A stretch of 28,202 nucleotides of DNA from Bermanella sp047628755 (GTDB taxonomy: Bacteria; Pseudomonadota; Gammaproteobacteria; Pseudomonadales; Oceanobacteraceae): positions 1 to 28,202 of the forward strand of contig JBLHVV010000032.1 in the NCBI GenBank assembly GCA_047628755.1. The letters are read 5' to 3'. The notes under the pieces were generated by a model. It did not search any database, had not been told where the DNA came from, and saw nothing but the letters and a program-made list of their open reading frames with translations. Of this stretch, positions 15,606 through 24,470 are shown piece by piece (the first letter of the stretch is position 1; every line of letters starts with the position of its first letter). A program made the position numbers and the translations under genes.

Positions 15606-16880
15606 TTATTTAACGCCGTCTAAAGCTTGGCTAACATCGGCAATAATGTCTTCAATATTTTCGATACCAACAGAAATACGTACAAGGTCAGTACTAACAC
15701 CCGCTTTAGCCAATTCTTCTTCGTTTAATTGACGATGAGTCGTGGATGCAGGATGACAGGCTAATGATTTAGCATCTCCAATATTAACTAAGCGCAAAAT
15801 CATGTTTAGGCCATCAATAAATTGAGTGCCTGACTCCAGTCCACCTTTAATTCCGAAGCTTAAGATACCTGATGCTTTACCGCCGCAAATTTTCTCACAA
15901 GTGGCTCTAAACGGGCTGTTCTCTAAGGCTGCATAGTTTACCCATTCAATTTTGTCATGATTGCTTAAGTAGTTAGCTAGCTTTTCAGCATTTTCACAAT
16001 GGCGCTCCATACGCAGACCAAGAGTCTCTAATCCTTGTAAAATTTGGAATGAATTCATCGGTGAAATGGCAGCACCTGTATTACGTAGTGGCACAACACG
16101 ACAACGGCCAATGTAGGCCGCTGCACCTAATGCTTCAGTGTATATAACGCCATGGTATGAAGGATCTGGAGTATTCATAATTGGGAAACGCGCTTTGTTT
16201 GCAACCCAATCGAATTTACCCGAGTCAACAATTACACCGCCAATAGAAGTACCATGGCCGCCAATATATTTTGTTAAAGAATGTATAACAATGTCTGCAC
16301 CGTGTTCAAACGGACGACAAAGAAATGGTGTTGCCACAGTACTATCTACAATTAGAGGCACGCCATGTTTGTGGGCAATTTCAGCAAGTTTTTGTATATC
16401 AACAACGTTACCTGCAGGGTTACCGATGGTTTCACAGAAAAGAGCTTTGGTATTTTCATCAATAGCCGCTTCAAAACCAGCATAGTCATCACTAGAAACC
16501 ATGCGAACATCGATGCCTTGTTTTGGGAATGTATGAGCAAATAAATTATAAGTGCCGCCGTAAAGTTGGCTGGTACTGACAATATTAGAGCCTACTTCGC
16601 AAATACACTGAATCGCATAGGTAATAGCTGACATACCAGATGCCACAGCCAATGCACCAATTCCGCCTTCCATAGCTGCAATGCGTTCTTCCAATACCGA
16701 TGTAGTTGGGTTCATGATGCGTGTATAAATATTTCCAGGCACCGCTAGGTTAAATAAATCGGCACCATGCTGGGTATCATCGAAGGTATAAGAGGTTGTT
16801 TGATATATAGGAACAGCTGCAGCTTTTGTAGTGGCTTCTGATTCGTAGCCGTGATGCAGTGCGAGGGATTCTAGTTTCAT
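15606..16880 (-). CDS. metY: O-acetylhomoserine sulfhydrylase (aminocarboxypropyltransferase)
   Basis: PLP enzyme of methionine/cysteine metabolism that joins O-acetylhomoserine with sulfide (or methanethiol) to give homocysteine (or methionine). It belongs to the Cys/Met gamma-family: SGMSAITYAI near 81-90, CETIGNPAGNVVDI near 149-162, and the PLP loop SLTKYIGGHG with Lys204. The family-diagnostic long form of about 425 residues, with QLYGGTYNLF near 105-114, separates MetY from the shorter MetB and MetC. The acyl specificity (acetyl or succinyl) is inferred from family. The start is ATG 16880, with AAGAG and GAAG just upstream; these lie in or beside an inverted repeat that may control translation. 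Confidence 0.92.
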   Translation of the reverse strand: MKLESLALHHGYESEATTKAAAVPIYQTTSYTFDDTQHGADLFNLAVPGNIYTRIMNPTTSVLEERIAAMEGGIGALAVASGMSAITYAIQCICEVGSNIVSTSQLYGGTYNLFAHTFPKQGIDVRMVSSDDYAGFEAAIDENTKALFCETIGNPAGNVVDIQKLAEIAHKHGVPLIVDSTVATPFLCRPFEHGADIVIHSLTKYIGGHGTSIGGVIVDSGKFDWVANKARFPIMNTPDPSYHGVIYTEALGAAAYIGRCRVVPLRNTGAAISPMNSFQILQGLETLGLRMERHCENAEKLANYLSNHDKIEWVNYAALENSPFRATCEKICGGKASGILSFGIKGGLESGTQFIDGLNMILRLVNIGDAKSLACHPASTTHRQLNEEELAKAGVSTDLVRISVGIENIEDIIADVSQALDGVK

Positions 16881-16886
16881 TCTTCA

Positions 16887-16946
16887 TTGCTCTTATGGTA
16901 ATGATTTTCGACTTGCTATACTGCTAAATTATGGCCATAAGAGCAA
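16887..16946. repeat. Nested inverted repeats in the metY leader
   Basis: TTGCTCTTATGG (16887-16898) and CCATAAGAGCAA (16935-16946) are perfect 12-base inverted arms, 36 bases apart. The second arm overlaps a perfect 12-base palindrome, TTATGGCCATAA (16929-16940), so TTATGG appears three times (two direct, one inverted). The arm closest to metY ends 6 bases before its start codon and holds an AAGAG that could be part of the ribosome binding site. Either a regulator operator or an RNA hairpin that hides the ribosome binding site would fit. Confidence 0.6.
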
Positions 16947-16955
16947 GGGGTTTAG

Positions 16956-16989
16956 ATAGATGCGTGCTTTGGTAAAAGCACGCATCTAT
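16956..16989. repeat. 15-bp perfect hairpin after motB, no T run
   Basis: Bases 16956-16970 pair without mismatch with 16975-16989 around the loop GGTA; the core is GATGCGTGCTTT. It lies 25 bases after the motB stop codon on the strand of motB. Neither side has a T run, so it is not a classical terminator; it may stabilise the 3' end of the motAB message, end it with help, or be a member of a dispersed repeat family. Confidence 0.65.
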
Positions 16990-17014
16990 AGTCAGACTGT
17001 TGTGTCAATCTGTG

Positions 17015-18025
17015 TTACCAAAAAGCTTCGTCTTCAACATCCGGCGGAGTGTCATATTCGTTGCTTTCATTTTCTCGCTCCTGTTCTAATCGATTTAATA
17101 ACGATCCAGTCCTGTTAATGGCTTCTTCACGTTCAGCGTCTTTCTCTTTGCCAGTATTTCCATCTTCAGAATATCCACCGGCGCGGGATGCAATGGCTCT
17201 GTCTGCACGTTTGTTTAATACAACCAGCGCAATGCGCCTGTTAATTGGGCTACTAGGTTCCTCTAGATTAAAGTTCGCTTTATCACCCATTCCTACGACC
17301 TGTGCAACTTTACTTTCATCTAAACCTGCATCACTCAGTGCTCTGCGAGCTGAGTTAGCACGACGAGCAGAAAGCTCCCAATTACCAGTGTCCCATGAAT
17401 TTGTAGAGCCAGAGCTGTCAGTATGGCCGGTAATTGAAATACGATTAGGAACGGCGGCTAAAATTGGTGCAAGTTCATATAAAATATCTTCGGCATAATA
17501 TTTTAATCGAGAAGAGCCTGGATCAAACATTGGACGATTGGTTTTATCAACTACCTGGATTCGTAAACCTTCTCTGGTGATATCTACTTTTATTTGATCT
17601 TTATATGGGCTTAATGTGGCACTGTCATTTATCTTTTGTTGGAATTCAGACTCCATGGATTCTAACCGAGCTTGCTCTATGGCATCGGCTGCACTTTCTA
17701 TCTCATCAGCTTGCAACACTTTTGTGGGGTCAATAGATTGGCTAAGTGCCACGTTGTCGTTAACAGATGGGCTGCCGCCCAAATCAATCACCCATTTGCT
17801 AGGCACTCTTTTACCATCTTGGAAGGCTGCGGGGTCACTAAAGTAGCCAGCTACTGCTGCAATTTCTTCTTCGTCAGAAGAGTTGATTAGCCATAAAATT
17901 AAAAACAAAGCCATCATCGCCATTGCGAAATCTGCCATGGCCACTTTCCACGCGCCGCCATGATGCCCTTCGTGTCCTTTTTTAATACGACGGATGATTA
18001 TATTTTGCTGTTGAAACTTATCCAT
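17015..18025 (-). CDS. motB: Flagellar motor stator protein MotB
   Basis: With MotA forms the proton-driven stator of the flagellar motor, anchored to peptidoglycan. The N-terminus has a single membrane helix (about 28-48) with the proton-carrying Asp32 in MADFAMAMMALFLILWL, the same number as in E. coli MotB; the KKGHEGHHGGAWKVA segment just before it is also typical. A plug/linker region follows, then an OmpA-type peptidoglycan-binding domain (about 145-272) with ITGHTDSSGS at 198-206 and ELSARRANSARRAL near 217-230. The last 60 residues are charged and low in complexity. It follows motA by 46 bases in an operon. Alanine at 31 and the absence of sodium-type features favour protons. Confidence 0.95.
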   Translation of the reverse strand: MDKFQQQNIIIRRIKKGHEGHHGGAWKVAMADFAMAMMALFLILWLINSSDEEEIAAVAGYFSDPAAFQDGKRVPSKWVIDLGGSPSVNDNVALSQSIDPTKVLQADEIESAADAIEQARLESMESEFQQKINDSATLSPYKDQIKVDITREGLRIQVVDKTNRPMFDPGSSRLKYYAEDILYELAPILAAVPNRISITGHTDSSGSTNSWDTGNWELSARRANSARRALSDAGLDESKVAQVVGMGDKANFNLEEPSSPINRRIALVVLNKRADRAIASRAGGYSEDGNTGKEKDAEREEAINRTGSLLNRLEQERENESNEYDTPPDVEDEAFW

Positions 18026-18071
18026 GTATGACTCGGTATTCCATTGTAGGGAATGAAGTTAAAAGGCGCTA

Positions 18072-18923
18072 TTAGCGTCCTCTTACTTTACTTTCTAGTT
18101 CGCTAAAGGTTGGTCGGTCGTGTGTGAATAGCACTTTACGTCCAAACTCTACGGCCAGTTGCGGTGGTAATCCATTAACGGATGCGACTATGGTCGCCTT
18201 TGCTGATTCATAAAGTTTAATTTCGTCATGAGCAATATGCTCCATCTTTGAAGCAATAGGGCCAAATAAACCATAACCCAATAATACGCCTGAAAATGTG
18301 CCCACTAGTGCTGCTGCAATGTGGCGTCCTATTTCTTCCATGGGCCCGTCTATGGCGCCCATGGTAATTACAATGCCTAATACGGCGGCTACAATGCCAA
18401 AACCCGGCATGGCATCGGCCACTTTTTGAACGGCATTTGCTGGTTGCGTGAGTTCATGTAGGCGTGAATCTATTTCCATGTCCATCAGACTGTCCAGTTC
18501 GTGAGCTTGCATATTGCCAGCCGCAATTAGGCGAAAGTAATCAGCTACAAAGTCAGCCAGAGCATGATTTTGTTGGATGGCGGGATATTTAGAGAATATG
18601 CCACTGCTCTGAGGGTTTTCTACATCGGCTTCAATGGACATCATGCCTTCTTTACGACTTTTATTAAGAATGTCATAAATTAAACTTAGGTTATCCATAT
18701 GCATAGCTTTGTTGGCTTTACCACCTATGACTACTTGGGGCATTATTCTGAATATGGCCATGTGAATGGATCCAGGGTTAGCAACAATGTGTGCGCCAAT
18801 ACCTGACCCTATAATTATTAAAAACTCATAAGGCTGCCAAAGTGTAGACAGCACTCCATGGGCACCTATGTACCCAAAGATGATACTGCATATAATTACG
18901 GCGAAACCTAAAAAAAACAGCAT
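18072..18923 (-). CDS. motA: Flagellar motor stator protein MotA
   Basis: Stator subunit that surrounds MotB and pushes on FliG. It has 283 residues and four predicted membrane helices (about 4-22, 32-50, 171-192, 202-222). The residues that matter for torque in E. coli fall at the same numbers: Arg90 and Glu98 in the cytoplasmic loop, Pro173 and Pro222 at the membrane interface. This equal spacing places it with the proton-type MotA rather than the sodium-type PomA. AGGGAT about 9 bases before the ATG supports the start. It is divergent from the HDOD-GAF gene across 204 bases, in which I see no clear sigma-28 promoter. Confidence 0.95.
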   Translation of the reverse strand: MLFFLGFAVIICSIIFGYIGAHGVLSTLWQPYEFLIIIGSGIGAHIVANPGSIHMAIFRIMPQVVIGGKANKAMHMDNLSLIYDILNKSRKEGMMSIEADVENPQSSGIFSKYPAIQQNHALADFVADYFRLIAAGNMQAHELDSLMDMEIDSRLHELTQPANAVQKVADAMPGFGIVAAVLGIVITMGAIDGPMEEIGRHIAAALVGTFSGVLLGYGLFGPIASKMEHIAHDEIKLYESAKATIVASVNGLPPQLAVEFGRKVLFTHDRPTFSELESKVRGR

Positions 18924-19127
18924 TACTAAATATCCCTATAACACGCACCTATGCGTTTTGGTTATCCATCTATTGTTTAACTGCCAGAATACAAATAGCT
19001 TTAACTAAAAATACTAAAACCAACAATTTCTAATGGTCAGGCTTCCTTTAATTTCATATTGGTCGCCAAATTTATTAAACATGGACTATTCTTAAATAAA
19101 GACCAGAAAAGAGCTTTCCTCAAATAG

Positions 19128-20741
19128 ATGGATGCAAAAAACCCCCGTGGTATAAAAGCTTGGCTTGAATTGGCTAAAAAAGCGCCATTACCCATATTAG
19201 TAGCCTCAGCAAAGCTGCTAACTAAGCAGATTAAAGCTGGCGCCTCTCTTGCTGACATGGCTCAAACCATAGAGCGGGACCCAGCCCTGTGCCTGCACTT
19301 ATTTTTGGCAGCCAACCGCCATAATCAAAATAAAGAAGTAGAGATTTTATCTTTAAGTCATGTAGTGACTATATTGGGAATGCAAGGCGTCGTGAGCGTA
19401 GTCAAGCAAGCTCCAAAGATGCCGTTATATAAAAGCGATGCGTATCAAAAAGGGTATTTGCAGTCTCAGGCAGACAGCAGCTTGGCTGGACATTTCGCTG
19501 AATATTGGTGCTCAAAAATGCATTTGGGCAACCCAGAAAAACTAAAATGGGCCACTATTATATCTGGCGCTCCGGAATGGATTATGTGGCGAGTTGGCTA
19601 TGAGTCTATGCGTAAAAGTCAATGGTTGGCCCAGCATGAATTTTATCCTTTGGATAAAGTAGAAAATAGTGTATTTGGTTGTCAGCTTGATGATGTGTCT
19701 AGAGTCATAGGCCGTTATTTAAAGTTACCGTTATTGGCTCAGCAAGTATTAGAGCGTGCTGAGCGCCCAAGTTTACAAGATTGGGGAAAGATGTTGAGCC
19801 CAAAACACCCAGACTATTTTGACAATGATTCGAACTTAAAATTACAAAAATCAAAGCCTGTCACGTTAATTACTTTAGTAAGATATTTGTCAATACAGGT
19901 TAATTTAGGATGGATGCGTCGTCATTGTTTGCGTTCGCAAACTATTTTAGCCCATCTTTCAAATCAGCCGTTGGATCAAGTGATCAATCAAAATCATCAA
20001 CTAGTAGTGGAGCACAGTCGAAATAACGCATTGGCCCAGATACTGCCTGCTGCAGTATCATTATTGTGGCCACATCAAAATGAATTAACTCGACCTTGGT
20101 TAAGGCAGCCAGTATCGTGCATCATGCATGAAGTCGAAAGAGAGGTACTTGGAAATAAATCGATTTATCATAAATATAGTGTCAATATGGCTAACACCAA
20201 GGAACCTCCAAGACACACTAACAAAGATTTATTAATGGGACTAATAAGCCAATTTAATTATCAGGCTGCCAGCTTTAAAGACGTCCATGAAATCTTACTA
20301 GCATGCAATAAGGCCATTAACGAAGGTTTGGGTATGCGCCGTACATTTGTTTGTATACTCGATAAAAGCGGAAAGGTTTTAAGACCATTATATTGTGTAG
20401 GAATTGAAAACGATTCACCTATTCGGGGTCTTAAAATAAAGTTGGATAGCAACCGTTTTTTTGCTAAATTATTAGGCCGGACATCGAGTTTAAAAGTAGA
20501 CGCGAGTAATTATGATCAAGCTAAACACATGTTTGATCTGAATGTATTAAACATACTTAGTAATCAAAATTTTATGGCAATGTCTTTATTTGCTAATGGA
20601 AAAGCCATTGGCGTTATATACGCAGACGCTTCCATAGGTGAAGATTGTATCAGTGACAAAGAATATCAAGCCTTTAAAAAAATATGCCAGAGTGCAGCTA
20701 ATGCACTAGATGGCTATCTACAAAAAAGACGAACGGGATAA
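19128..20741 (+). CDS. HDOD-GAF signalling protein
   Basis: Cytoplasmic protein of 537 residues. The N-terminal half is an HDOD domain (about 18-230): PLPILVASAKLL, IERDPALCLHLFLAAN and the hydrophobic VVTILGMQGVVSVV helix are typical; HDOD lacks the metal-binding residues of true HD hydrolases. After a helical middle, a GAF-type sensor domain covers about 365-530 (CNKAINEGLGMRRTFVCIL near the front, ALFANGK-like and IGVIYADAS near the end). HDOD proteins act in signalling linked to motility and stress. It is divergent from motA, and I recall an uncharacterised gene at the same place, between motA and the rhodanese gene, in Pseudomonas. The stop is one base from that of the convergent esterase. 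The Shine-Dalgarno is weak, so the start is less sure than the product. Confidence 0.75.
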   Translation: MDAKNPRGIKAWLELAKKAPLPILVASAKLLTKQIKAGASLADMAQTIERDPALCLHLFLAANRHNQNKEVEILSLSHVVTILGMQGVVSVVKQAPKMPLYKSDAYQKGYLQSQADSSLAGHFAEYWCSKMHLGNPEKLKWATIISGAPEWIMWRVGYESMRKSQWLAQHEFYPLDKVENSVFGCQLDDVSRVIGRYLKLPLLAQQVLERAERPSLQDWGKMLSPKHPDYFDNDSNLKLQKSKPVTLITLVRYLSIQVNLGWMRRHCLRSQTILAHLSNQPLDQVINQNHQLVVEHSRNNALAQILPAAVSLLWPHQNELTRPWLRQPVSCIMHEVEREVLGNKSIYHKYSVNMANTKEPPRHTNKDLLMGLISQFNYQAASFKDVHEILLACNKAINEGLGMRRTFVCILDKSGKVLRPLYCVGIENDSPIRGLKIKLDSNRFFAKLLGRTSSLKVDASNYDQAKHMFDLNVLNILSNQNFMAMSLFANGKAIGVIYADASIGEDCISDKEYQAFKKICQSAANALDGYLQKRRTG

Positions 20742-20742
20742 A

Positions 20743-21750
20743 TTAGTGATTGAAATTATTCAATGCTAGAGCGACATTATGTGTTGCTTGTCTTGCCCTT
20801 GGACTCAATTTGGCCACAGATATAAATGCATGCATGCAATCATTGTAGTGCTCATGAATGATTTTTATTCCAGTGGTTTTTAAACGCTCTGCGTAAGCAA
20901 TACCGTCGTCCCTCAAGGGGTCAAACCCTAAGGTAAGAACGTAACTATTTGGCGATTCACTAATATCTTCTATTTGTAGCGGACTTACCAATGGTGATGT
21001 TACGTCATCAAGATTATTCAAGAAATGCTTTTTAAAGTAATCCATAAGATCACGGGTTAGAATTAAATCTTTGTTGAATTTATGATAGGACTCGCTAAGA
21101 CCTTGTAAATCTAGCATAGGGTAGATTAAAAACTGGAAGTCAGGCTTTATCTTAGATTGTACACAAAGCTCTTGTTGTTGAGATTTTAAACCAATTAGGC
21201 ATGCCAAATACGCTCCTGCACTATCACCTCCCACACCAATATTGCCCAGAGTAATATTCAGTATATTATGGTTTTCATTTATCCAATTCCAAGCATCAAT
21301 AGCATCACAGATGGGTGTGGGGAATTTATACTCAGGTGCTAATCGATAATTCACAGAAATAATATTCATATTGCCATGTCTGGCTAAATAGCGACAAAAC
21401 CTATCATGGGAGTTTATACTGCCAATAACGCAACCACCGCCATGAAAGTAGACCAGTGTCTTTTTTGGTGCTTTCTTGTGAGGATAGTATGCACGAATTT
21501 TTATTTCTGTTTGTACTGCGTTGTCAGTACTAACAGGAAGATTGAATTCACTTATTTGATGCATTTCAATTTTTTTTAGCCCTAAGATCTTATCCATCAC
21601 AGTAACAATCGGTCTAAATAATTTAGCTGGTAGCTTATGCAAGGGCGTTAATGACAGCATTTTAGCGCCCATTAACTGCTTGGATTCTAAGCTTTTGGCT
21701 TCAAGTTCAGTGCCTTTTAACGATAACGATTTGTTGCGGCTAGTTTCCAT
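20743..21750 (-). CDS. Alpha/beta hydrolase, HSL family esterase
   Basis: Carboxylesterase of the hormone-sensitive-lipase group (family IV). It has the oxyanion motif HGGG at 103-106 and the nucleophile elbow GDSAG at 175-179 with Ser177; Asp277 in DPLRDDG and His307 in MHAFI complete the triad. An N-terminal extension of about 80 residues matches the family's cap. No signal peptide, so it is cytoplasmic. Its start is one base after the stop of the monooxygenase gene, which means tight coupling. I infer that it hydrolyses the ester or lactone made by that enzyme; the substrate is unknown. Confidence 0.88.
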   Translation of the reverse strand: METSRNKSLSLKGTELEAKSLESKQLMGAKMLSLTPLHKLPAKLFRPIVTVMDKILGLKKIEMHQISEFNLPVSTDNAVQTEIKIRAYYPHKKAPKKTLVYFHGGGCVIGSINSHDRFCRYLARHGNMNIISVNYRLAPEYKFPTPICDAIDAWNWINENHNILNITLGNIGVGGDSAGAYLACLIGLKSQQQELCVQSKIKPDFQFLIYPMLDLQGLSESYHKFNKDLILTRDLMDYFKKHFLNNLDDVTSPLVSPLQIEDISESPNSYVLTLGFDPLRDDGIAYAERLKTTGIKIIHEHYNDCMHAFISVAKLSPRARQATHNVALALNNFNH

Positions 21751-21751
21751 T

Positions 21752-23236
21752 TTAAGCGCTCTTAGAGTGTGAAAATGACCTTGTTATAAGATGCTCCATC
21801 TGTGGTTCTTTCATCTCTTGAACCCATCTGCCCCATGTATAAGGCCATAAAACCGGATCACCATCAGCATCTAGGTACCAGCTTTGGCAGCCACCAACCC
21901 AACTGGTGCCTTTCAAGCCCTTTTTCACGTAGGCATTAAACTCGTCTATGGCGTCTTGCTTGGCTTCGAACTCATCGAATTCATGGTCGCGCCACTTATC
22001 AATCATTTTAATAACATAGTCACCCTGTACTTCGCTCATGGCGATTACTGAGAAATTACCAATAGGAGTATTGGGACCTAACATTAAAAAGAAATTAGGG
22101 TAGTCAGTTAGCATCATGGAGCGATACGCTTTTATTTTATGTTCCCAAGCGGTATCAATATGCAGGTTGTTACGACCTATTAAGTTCATTGGACGCATAA
22201 AATTAAACGCATGAAAACCAGTAGATAAAACTAGAACATCTAAGTCATGATGTTTACCATCTTTTGTAATAATCCCCGTCTCAGTAATGCGTTCTATGCC
22301 GTCTGTTACTAAGGCTGCGTTGGGCTTTTGAATGCTTTTATAAAAGGTTGTATTGATCACGACTCGCTTGCAACCCACCTGATAGTCGGGTCTTAATTTT
22401 TCTCGTAAGACTTTGTCTTTTATACTTAATTTCAATGTAGCCTTGCATAAAAAGTTTAATAAATGCTTTTGTAAAAAGTGACCTGTTACGGCCTTAGTAA
22501 ATATATGTTCCAAAAAGAATTTACCGCTATTGCGATGAATTTTAGTGATAATAGGAAAGCGGGTCATAAGTTTCCTCATGTTTTTTGAAAATTCAAAATC
22601 TGGTAAATGCATCAGCCATTGAGGGGTACGCTGGAACACTGAAACACTTGCACCAGTATTGACTAATTCTGGAATAGCCTGTGCAGCCGTTGATCCAGTA
22701 CCAATGACACCAACACGGGTAGATTCAGATATCTCTACGTTGTGATCCCATTGTGCGGTATGAAACATAGAGCCCTTAAAGGTTTCTATGCCAGGGATTT
22801 CAGGAAACTTAGGATGATGCAAAATCCCAGAAGCGCAAACAATAAAGTCGGCCACATAAGTTATATCTTTACTCGTTTTAAGTGTCCATTTTCCTTGATC
22901 ATATTTAGCGTCGGTAACAGCTTCGTTAAAGCGTATGTCCTTTTTAACGTTATATTTGTCAGCTACATCTTCAAAATATTGCTTTATTTCTGGACCACGG
23001 GCAAAAAAACGGCTCCAATTTGGATTAGGCTCAAATGAATAAGTGTACATGTGAGCGGGTACATCGCAGGCTGCACCGGGATAGGTGTTCTCACGCCAGG
23101 TGCCACCCACACAATCTTTTTTCTCTAATACTATTATGTCGTTAATACCAGCTTTGCGCAGCTTTATGGTCATTAATATGCCAGTCATACCAGCGCCAAT
23201 GATAACCACAGAAGGATTGCGTTTTACTTGAGTCAT
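21752..23236 (-). CDS. Baeyer-Villiger-type flavin monooxygenase
   Basis: FAD- and NADPH-dependent monooxygenase of 494 residues. The N-terminal FAD site is GAGMTG at 14-19, with the conserved YPGAACDVPAHMY at 52-64; the NADPH site is GTGSTA at 179-184. Between them FKGSMFHTAQWD (153-164) matches the Baeyer-Villiger fingerprint FxGxxxHxxxW(P/D). These enzymes insert oxygen beside a ketone to make an ester or lactone. The esterase that follows at 1 base would hydrolyse the product. GGTGGTG precedes the ATG. An AraC-family gene is divergent across 124 bases. Not an AlmA-type alkane oxygenase: the region after the FAD motif is different. Natural substrate unknown; cyclic or steroid-like ketones are possible. 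Confidence 0.88.
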   Translation of the reverse strand: MTQVKRNPSVVIIGAGMTGILMTIKLRKAGINDIIVLEKKDCVGGTWRENTYPGAACDVPAHMYTYSFEPNPNWSRFFARGPEIKQYFEDVADKYNVKKDIRFNEAVTDAKYDQGKWTLKTSKDITYVADFIVCASGILHHPKFPEIPGIETFKGSMFHTAQWDHNVEISESTRVGVIGTGSTAAQAIPELVNTGASVSVFQRTPQWLMHLPDFEFSKNMRKLMTRFPIITKIHRNSGKFFLEHIFTKAVTGHFLQKHLLNFLCKATLKLSIKDKVLREKLRPDYQVGCKRVVINTTFYKSIQKPNAALVTDGIERITETGIITKDGKHHDLDVLVLSTGFHAFNFMRPMNLIGRNNLHIDTAWEHKIKAYRSMMLTDYPNFFLMLGPNTPIGNFSVIAMSEVQGDYVIKMIDKWRDHEFDEFEAKQDAIDEFNAYVKKGLKGTSWVGGCQSWYLDADGDPVLWPYTWGRWVQEMKEPQMEHLITRSFSHSKSA

Positions 23237-23360
23237 AGGGCACCACCATTAGGATAAAAGTAATTAATAAATCATATACACAGCATAGGAAATTTTGTGG
23301 AGTTGATCTATGGTCTAAATGGACGTATATTTGTGATTTTAAGACAGTATCTGGCCGTTT
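23237..23360. promoter_or_regulatory. Divergent control region of monooxygenase operon and AraC gene
   Basis: The 124 bases must contain the promoters of both the monooxygenase-esterase operon and the AraC-family gene, and most likely the regulator's sites. I find no consensus promoter pair or clear repeat by eye; the region is AT rich. Confidence 0.45.
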
Positions 23361-24401
23361 ATGGGTATCCGCAGTATCACCAGCGTACAAATTATTATTA
23401 GCTACGGTTTAGAGCTAGGCATCGCTGAGCACGTTTTACTGCAAGGCTCGGGGATATCAAGCTTAGATTTAACTGGTCACGGTCGTCTTGTTGAAGACCA
23501 GCAAGAGCTGCATATTTTAAACAATCTTGTGCTCAATACTGACAACCTATTTAAGGTGGGAATGGAGCTAGGCTGCCGTTATCAGCTCACCAGTTACGGT
23601 ATTATGGGTTACGCGCTGTTGGCAAGCAGCACCGTAAAGAAAGCCATTGAGCTTGGTTTGCGCTACTTGGATCTAACTTATGCTTTCTCAGTGATTAAGC
23701 TGGCGGATCGTAATGGAGATTTATCCTTAGAGTTCTCATGTGACATACCTGGTGATTTAGGCCGGTTAGTGTTGATTAGAGATATGTGGGGAGCAGCTAT
23801 TATTCAGCAAGAAATTTTTGATGGTGACAGACTGCCAATCAAATTGCAGTTTGAATCTGCCCCACCAGCCTGTGTGTCACTTGAAGCTATGGAGCATAAA
23901 TTAGGCGCTGAAATTGTTTTTAATGGAGACTTCAATGGCTTCATAGGCTTTTCAAATTTATTAGATCTTCCTTTAATTAGGGCCAATGAAGCAACGGCAA
24001 GAATATGCGAAGAGCAATGCAGCCAGTTATTACAGCAAAAACAAAATTGGAAGCCTACTGCAAAGCTGGTTAAAGACACCCTTGTTCATTTAGGCTTAAC
24101 AGCTTCAATGGATGACATAGCCAAGCATTTAGCCTGCAGTACTAGAACCTTACATCGCCAGTTAAAGCAAGAGCAAACTAGCTGGCGCCAAGTACGTGAT
24201 GATGTGCGTATCGGTATAGCTGAGGAGCTGCTGTTAAAACCCATGCAACTTGATGAGATCGCTGAGCGTCTTGGTTTTAGTGATGGTGCTAACTTTAGTC
24301 ACAGCTTTAAGCGCTGTAAAAATATGACTCCAAGTGAATATCGAAAACAATCTCAGGCTCAGATTCAAGTTCATATGCAAGTACAGATGAAAAATAGGTA
24401 A
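23361..24401 (+). CDS. AraC-family transcriptional regulator
   Basis: Regulator of 346 residues. The N-terminal part (about 20-210) is the large ligand-binding domain of the OruR/ArgR-like AraC group (LVLNTDNLFKVGMELG and SYGIMGYALLASSTVKKAI are typical). The C-terminal 100 residues hold two helix-turn-helix units: MDDIAKHLACSTRTLHRQL and LDEIAERLGFSDGANFSHSF, followed by GMTPSEYR-like MTPSEYRKQ. Divergent orientation to the monooxygenase and esterase suggests it controls them in response to a small hydrophobic molecule; this is inference. The last 20 residues are rich in Gln and Val and look dispensable. No clear Shine-Dalgarno precedes ATG 23361, so the start may differ by a few codons. Confidence 0.88.
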   Translation: MGIRSITSVQIIISYGLELGIAEHVLLQGSGISSLDLTGHGRLVEDQQELHILNNLVLNTDNLFKVGMELGCRYQLTSYGIMGYALLASSTVKKAIELGLRYLDLTYAFSVIKLADRNGDLSLEFSCDIPGDLGRLVLIRDMWGAAIIQQEIFDGDRLPIKLQFESAPPACVSLEAMEHKLGAEIVFNGDFNGFIGFSNLLDLPLIRANEATARICEEQCSQLLQQKQNWKPTAKLVKDTLVHLGLTASMDDIAKHLACSTRTLHRQLKQEQTSWRQVRDDVRIGIAEELLLKPMQLDEIAERLGFSDGANFSHSFKRCKNMTPSEYRKQSQAQIQVHMQVQMKNR

Positions 24402-24470
24402 AAAGCAGATAAAATCTGACACCTTATCTATGCTTGTTTAAAATACGTTTAATTTTTAAAGGCAGTTGCC

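Noticed and set aside
18943..18956. Hairpin ACGCA/TGCGT followed by TTTT, upstream of motA
   Set aside because: The 5-bp stem lies in the leader of motA; as a plus-strand terminator it would end no known transcript.
21752..23236. Possible AlmA-type long-chain alkane monooxygenase
   Set aside because: Length fits, but the YPGAACDVPAHMY segment and the Baeyer-Villiger fingerprint place it in the other flavin monooxygenase group.
23142..23390. Minus-strand open frame extending past the monooxygenase start
   Set aside because: It overlaps the monooxygenase gene in another frame, has no ribosome binding site and no protein-like composition.
24406..24418. Hairpin CAGAT/ATCTG just after the AraC gene
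   Set aside because: The 5-bp AT-rich stem with a 3-base loop has no T run; it is too weak to call a terminator.
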